Source of the DNA: Pseudomonas putida
GTDB taxonomy: Bacteria > Pseudomonadota > Gammaproteobacteria > Pseudomonadales > Pseudomonadaceae
Direction: 5' to 3'
Assembly (NCBI RefSeq): GCF_001941965.1
Contig: NZ_MKZO01000025.1
Span: 248,001-312,000 of the forward strand
DNA length: 64,000 nt
Shown: piece after piece, positions 61,835-64,000 of the stretch
Numbering within the stretch: position 1 is the stretch's first letter
Layout: each line of letters opens with the position of its first letter
The notes under the pieces: generated by a model
Seen by the model: the letters and a program-made list of their open reading frames with translations, nothing else
Told to the model about the DNA's origin: nothing
Database searches by the model: none
Made by a program: the position numbers and the translations under genes

Positions 61835-62845
61835 ATGACCAAGCCCATCGACATCGCCGTCATCGGCGCCACCGGCACCGTCGGCGAAACCCTCGTGCAG
61901 ATCCTCGAGGAACGCAACTTCCCGGTGGGCACCCTGTACCTGCTGGCCAGCAACGAATCCGCCGGCAGCGCCGTGAGCTTTCGCGGCAAGAACCTGCGCA
62001 GCCGCGACGTCGACGACTTCGACTTCGCCAAGGTGCGCCTGGCCTTCTTCGCCGCCGGCCCGGCCGTGACCCTGAGCTTTGCACCCCGCGCCCAGGCCGC
62101 CGGCTGCACGGTGATCGACCTGTCCGGCGCATTGCCTGCCGAGCAGGCACCCGCCGTGGTCCCGGAAGCCAATCCCCAGGTGCTGGACACCCTGAAAGCC
62201 CCGGCCACCCTGCACAGCCCGAGCGCCGCCGCCGTGGCCCTGGCCGTTGTCCTCGCCCCGCTGAAAAACCTCCTGACCCTCGAGCGCGTCACCGTCACCG
62301 CCAGCCTCGCCGTTTCCGCCCAGGGCCGCGAAGCCGTCAGCGAGCTGGCCCGGCAAACCGCCGAACTGCTCAACGCCCGTCCGCTGGAGCCGCGCTTCTT
62401 CGACCGGCAGATGGCCTTCAACCTGCTGGCCCAGGTCGGTGCCAGCGACGAGCAGGGCCATGGCCTGCTGGAGCGCCGCCTGGTCCGCGAGTTGCGCGAA
62501 CTGCTCGACCTGCCTTTACTCAAGATTTCAGTCACCTGCGTTCAAGTCCCGGTGTTTTTTGGCGATAGCTACACTGTCAGCCTGAATGCCAGCGAAGCGG
62601 TCGATCTGGCCGCAGTGAACAAGGCGCTGGACGCAGCGGACAGTGTCGAGCTGGTGGAGGAGGGCGACTATCCGACGCCGGTGGGCGATGCCGTCGGCCA
62701 GGACGTGGTCTATGTAGGTCGTGTTCGCAGCGGTATCGACGAGCCACAGCAACTCAATCTCTGGCTGACCACCGACAATGTGCGCAAGGGCGCAGGTTTG
62801 AACGCCGTACAGCTGGCTGAATTGTTGATAAAAGACCTTGTGTAA
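61835..62845 (+). CDS. USG-1-like aspartate-semialdehyde dehydrogenase paralogue
   Basis: 336 aa. NAD(P) motif VIGATGTVGETL (9-20) and the Asd-like C-terminal domain (VQVPVFFGDSYTVSL, PTPVGDAVGQDVVYVGR). The position of the catalytic GNC motif reads TLHSPSAAAV (about 125-134), with no cysteine, so dehydrogenase activity is unlikely. This matches the E. coli USG-1 group, whose role is unknown. ATG 61835 follows AGAGAG. Conserved between asd and fimV in Pseudomonas. Confidence 0.9.
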   Translation: MTKPIDIAVIGATGTVGETLVQILEERNFPVGTLYLLASNESAGSAVSFRGKNLRSRDVDDFDFAKVRLAFFAAGPAVTLSFAPRAQAAGCTVIDLSGALPAEQAPAVVPEANPQVLDTLKAPATLHSPSAAAVALAVVLAPLKNLLTLERVTVTASLAVSAQGREAVSELARQTAELLNARPLEPRFFDRQMAFNLLAQVGASDEQGHGLLERRLVRELRELLDLPLLKISVTCVQVPVFFGDSYTVSLNASEAVDLAAVNKALDAADSVELVEEGDYPTPVGDAVGQDVVYVGRVRSGIDEPQQLNLWLTTDNVRKGAGLNAVQLAELLIKDLV

Positions 62846-62993
62846 AAGATACTTGGCAACACTTTGCATATTGACCATTAAAGGTTGGAGGCAACTTGCC
62901 TTCAATCTTCAATAGCAGTCTGGTAACAAGCCTCACGGCAGTTCTTCAGTTCTTCTCGGTTCCCGGGGACGCTTCAAAACAAAGGATGAGGTC

Positions 62994-64000
62994 ATGCTTC
63001 GAATTCGCAAACTGGTGTTAGCAATAGCCGCAGCGTCGGCGCTGTCTTCCGGTATGGCGCATGCCCTCGGGCTTGGCGAGCTGACCCTCAAGTCGGCACA
63101 GGACCAGCCCCTCAACGCCGAGATCGAACTGCTCGATGTGCGCGACCTGAGCGCCGCCGACGTCAAGCCGAGCCTGGCGCCGGCGGAAGAATTCGCCAAG
63201 GCCGGCGTCGAGCGCCAGCCGTTCCTCAATGACCTGACCTTCACCCCGGTGATCAATCCGGCGGGCAAGAGCGTGCTGAAAGTCACCTCCAGCCAGCCGC
63301 TGGCGGAGCCGATGGTCAAGTTCCTGGTCCAGGTGATGTGGCCGCAAGGCCGCCTGCTGCGCGACTACAGCGTGCTGCTCGATCCGTCCAAGTTCTCCCC
63401 GGAAACCGCCCAGGCCGCCTCCGGCGTGACCCCGGCGGTGAGTGCCCCGGCCAGCCACACCACGGTGCGCCGCGACACCCTCTGGGACATCGCTTCGCGC
63501 TCGCGCCAGGGCGGCTCGGTGCAGCAGGCCATGCTGGCGATCCAGGCGCTCAACCCGGACGCCTTCATCAACGGCAATATCAACCAGTTGAAGACCGGCC
63601 AGGTCCTGCGCATGCCGGACCAGCAACAGATCCAGAGCATTCCCCAGGCCCAGGCGGTAAAAGAGGTCAACGAGCAATACGCCGCCTGGCGCGAAGGCCG
63701 TCGCCTTGGTCCGCAGGCGCGCCAACTGGATGCCACCCGGCGCAGCACGGCCCAGCCGTCGCCGTCGCGTATCGCCCAGCAGGACAACCTCAAGCTGGTT
63801 GCCCCCGGCGGTCAGGGCGCGGGCAGTGACAAGGCGCTGAGCGACAAGCTGGCGGCGACCCAGGAAAACCTCGACACCAGCCGCCGCGAAGGCGACGAAC
63901 TGAAAAGCCGCGTAGCCGATCTGCAAAGCCAGCTGGACAAGCTGCAACGCCTGATCGAGCTGAAGAACGACCAGTTGGCCCGCCTCGAAGCCCAGGGCAA
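62994..64000 (+). CDS. fimV: FimV peptidoglycan-binding motility hub (3' end cut by window)
   Basis: 335 codons visible. Signal peptide to about residue 24 (cleavage after MAHA), the FimV N-terminal periplasmic region starting LGLGELTLKSAQDQPLNAEI, a LysM domain at about 156-208, then a coiled coil from about 275. FimV supports polar type IV pilus assembly and twitching in P. aeruginosa. AAAGGATGAGG precedes the ATG. The membrane segment and TPR tail lie beyond the window. Confidence 0.95.
   Translation, partial: MLRIRKLVLAIAAASALSSGMAHALGLGELTLKSAQDQPLNAEIELLDVRDLSAADVKPSLAPAEEFAKAGVERQPFLNDLTFTPVINPAGKSVLKVTSSQPLAEPMVKFLVQVMWPQGRLLRDYSVLLDPSKFSPETAQAASGVTPAVSAPASHTTVRRDTLWDIASRSRQGGSVQQAMLAIQALNPDAFINGNINQLKTGQVLRMPDQQQIQSIPQAQAVKEVNEQYAAWREGRRLGPQARQLDATRRSTAQPSPSRIAQQDNLKLVAPGGQGAGSDKALSDKLAATQENLDTSRREGDELKSRVADLQSQLDKLQRLIELKNDQLARLEAQG

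Overview
The window is chromosomal DNA of a fluorescent-type Pseudomonas (P. fluorescens/putida lineage rather than P. aeruginosa). The evidence is high-GC coding bias, many short overlapping operons with ATGA or TGATG junctions, the gene order, and at least seven inverted-pair REP elements carrying GAGCTGGCTTGCCAGCGAT, which are typical of that group. Nearly all genes are conserved housekeeping or core-accessory genes. I see no prophage, insertion sequence, CRISPR array, defence island or biosynthetic cluster.

Layout. (1) 1-11.2 kb: a truncated SagS-like hybrid histidine kinase divergent from a DUF815 ATPase and a free-methionine-sulfoxide reductase; a (tRNA-Glu, tRNA-Gly)x2 array; an unknown acidic protein; FadE acyl-CoA dehydrogenase; a glutathione S-transferase; a two-gene ABC-2 exporter; and a DUF2062 membrane protein. 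(2) 11.4-18.2 kb: a tightly overlapping operon comEC-exbB-exbD-lpxK-ycaR-kdsB-ptp-murB, joining DNA uptake, envelope energisation, lipid A/KDO and peptidoglycan precursor steps. (3) 18.4-25.7 kb: rne with a long leader, divergent from rluC-HAD-S49 peptidase, then maf. (4) 25.7-35.6 kb: the fatty-acid synthesis block yceD-rpmF-plsX-fabD-fabG-acpP-fabF-pabC followed by mltG-tmk-holB-tatD, without the pilZ gene that follows holB in P. aeruginosa. (5) 35.5-39.1 kb: an RgsA-like small RNA on the minus strand, a TetR regulator, a divergent MoaA-like radical SAM protein, a DUF4823 lipoprotein, DUF1285 and tRNA-Asn. (6) 39.1-50.4 kb: an aromatic/aspartate aminotransferase, LexA-controlled uvrB, an EmrAB-type exporter, gltX, a (tRNA-Ala, tRNA-Glu)x2 array, a TetR gene with a three-half-site operator, a hydrolase, a thioesterase and an acetyltransferase. 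(7) 50.6-64 kb: dusC; ibpA with an RpoH promoter and ROSE-like thermometer; a four-PAS GGDEF-EAL protein; a LysR gene divergent from leuC-leuD; a methyltransferase; leuB; asd; a USG-1-like Asd paralogue; and the start of fimV.

As I recall the PAO1 map, blocks corresponding to about PA2811-PA2824, PA2954-PA2985 and PA3115-PA3139 are brought together here, which fits a sister lineage with rearranged order. The points most worth a second look are regulatory or structural: the long rne leader and its REER repeat tract, the RgsA candidate, probable leaderless mRNAs for yceD and rluC, the missing pilZ, the TetR triple half-site, two REP-pair subclasses, an overlapping pair of small ORFs at 50.2-50.4 kb, and the cysteine-less Asd paralogue. 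I do not find a convincing new multi-gene system.
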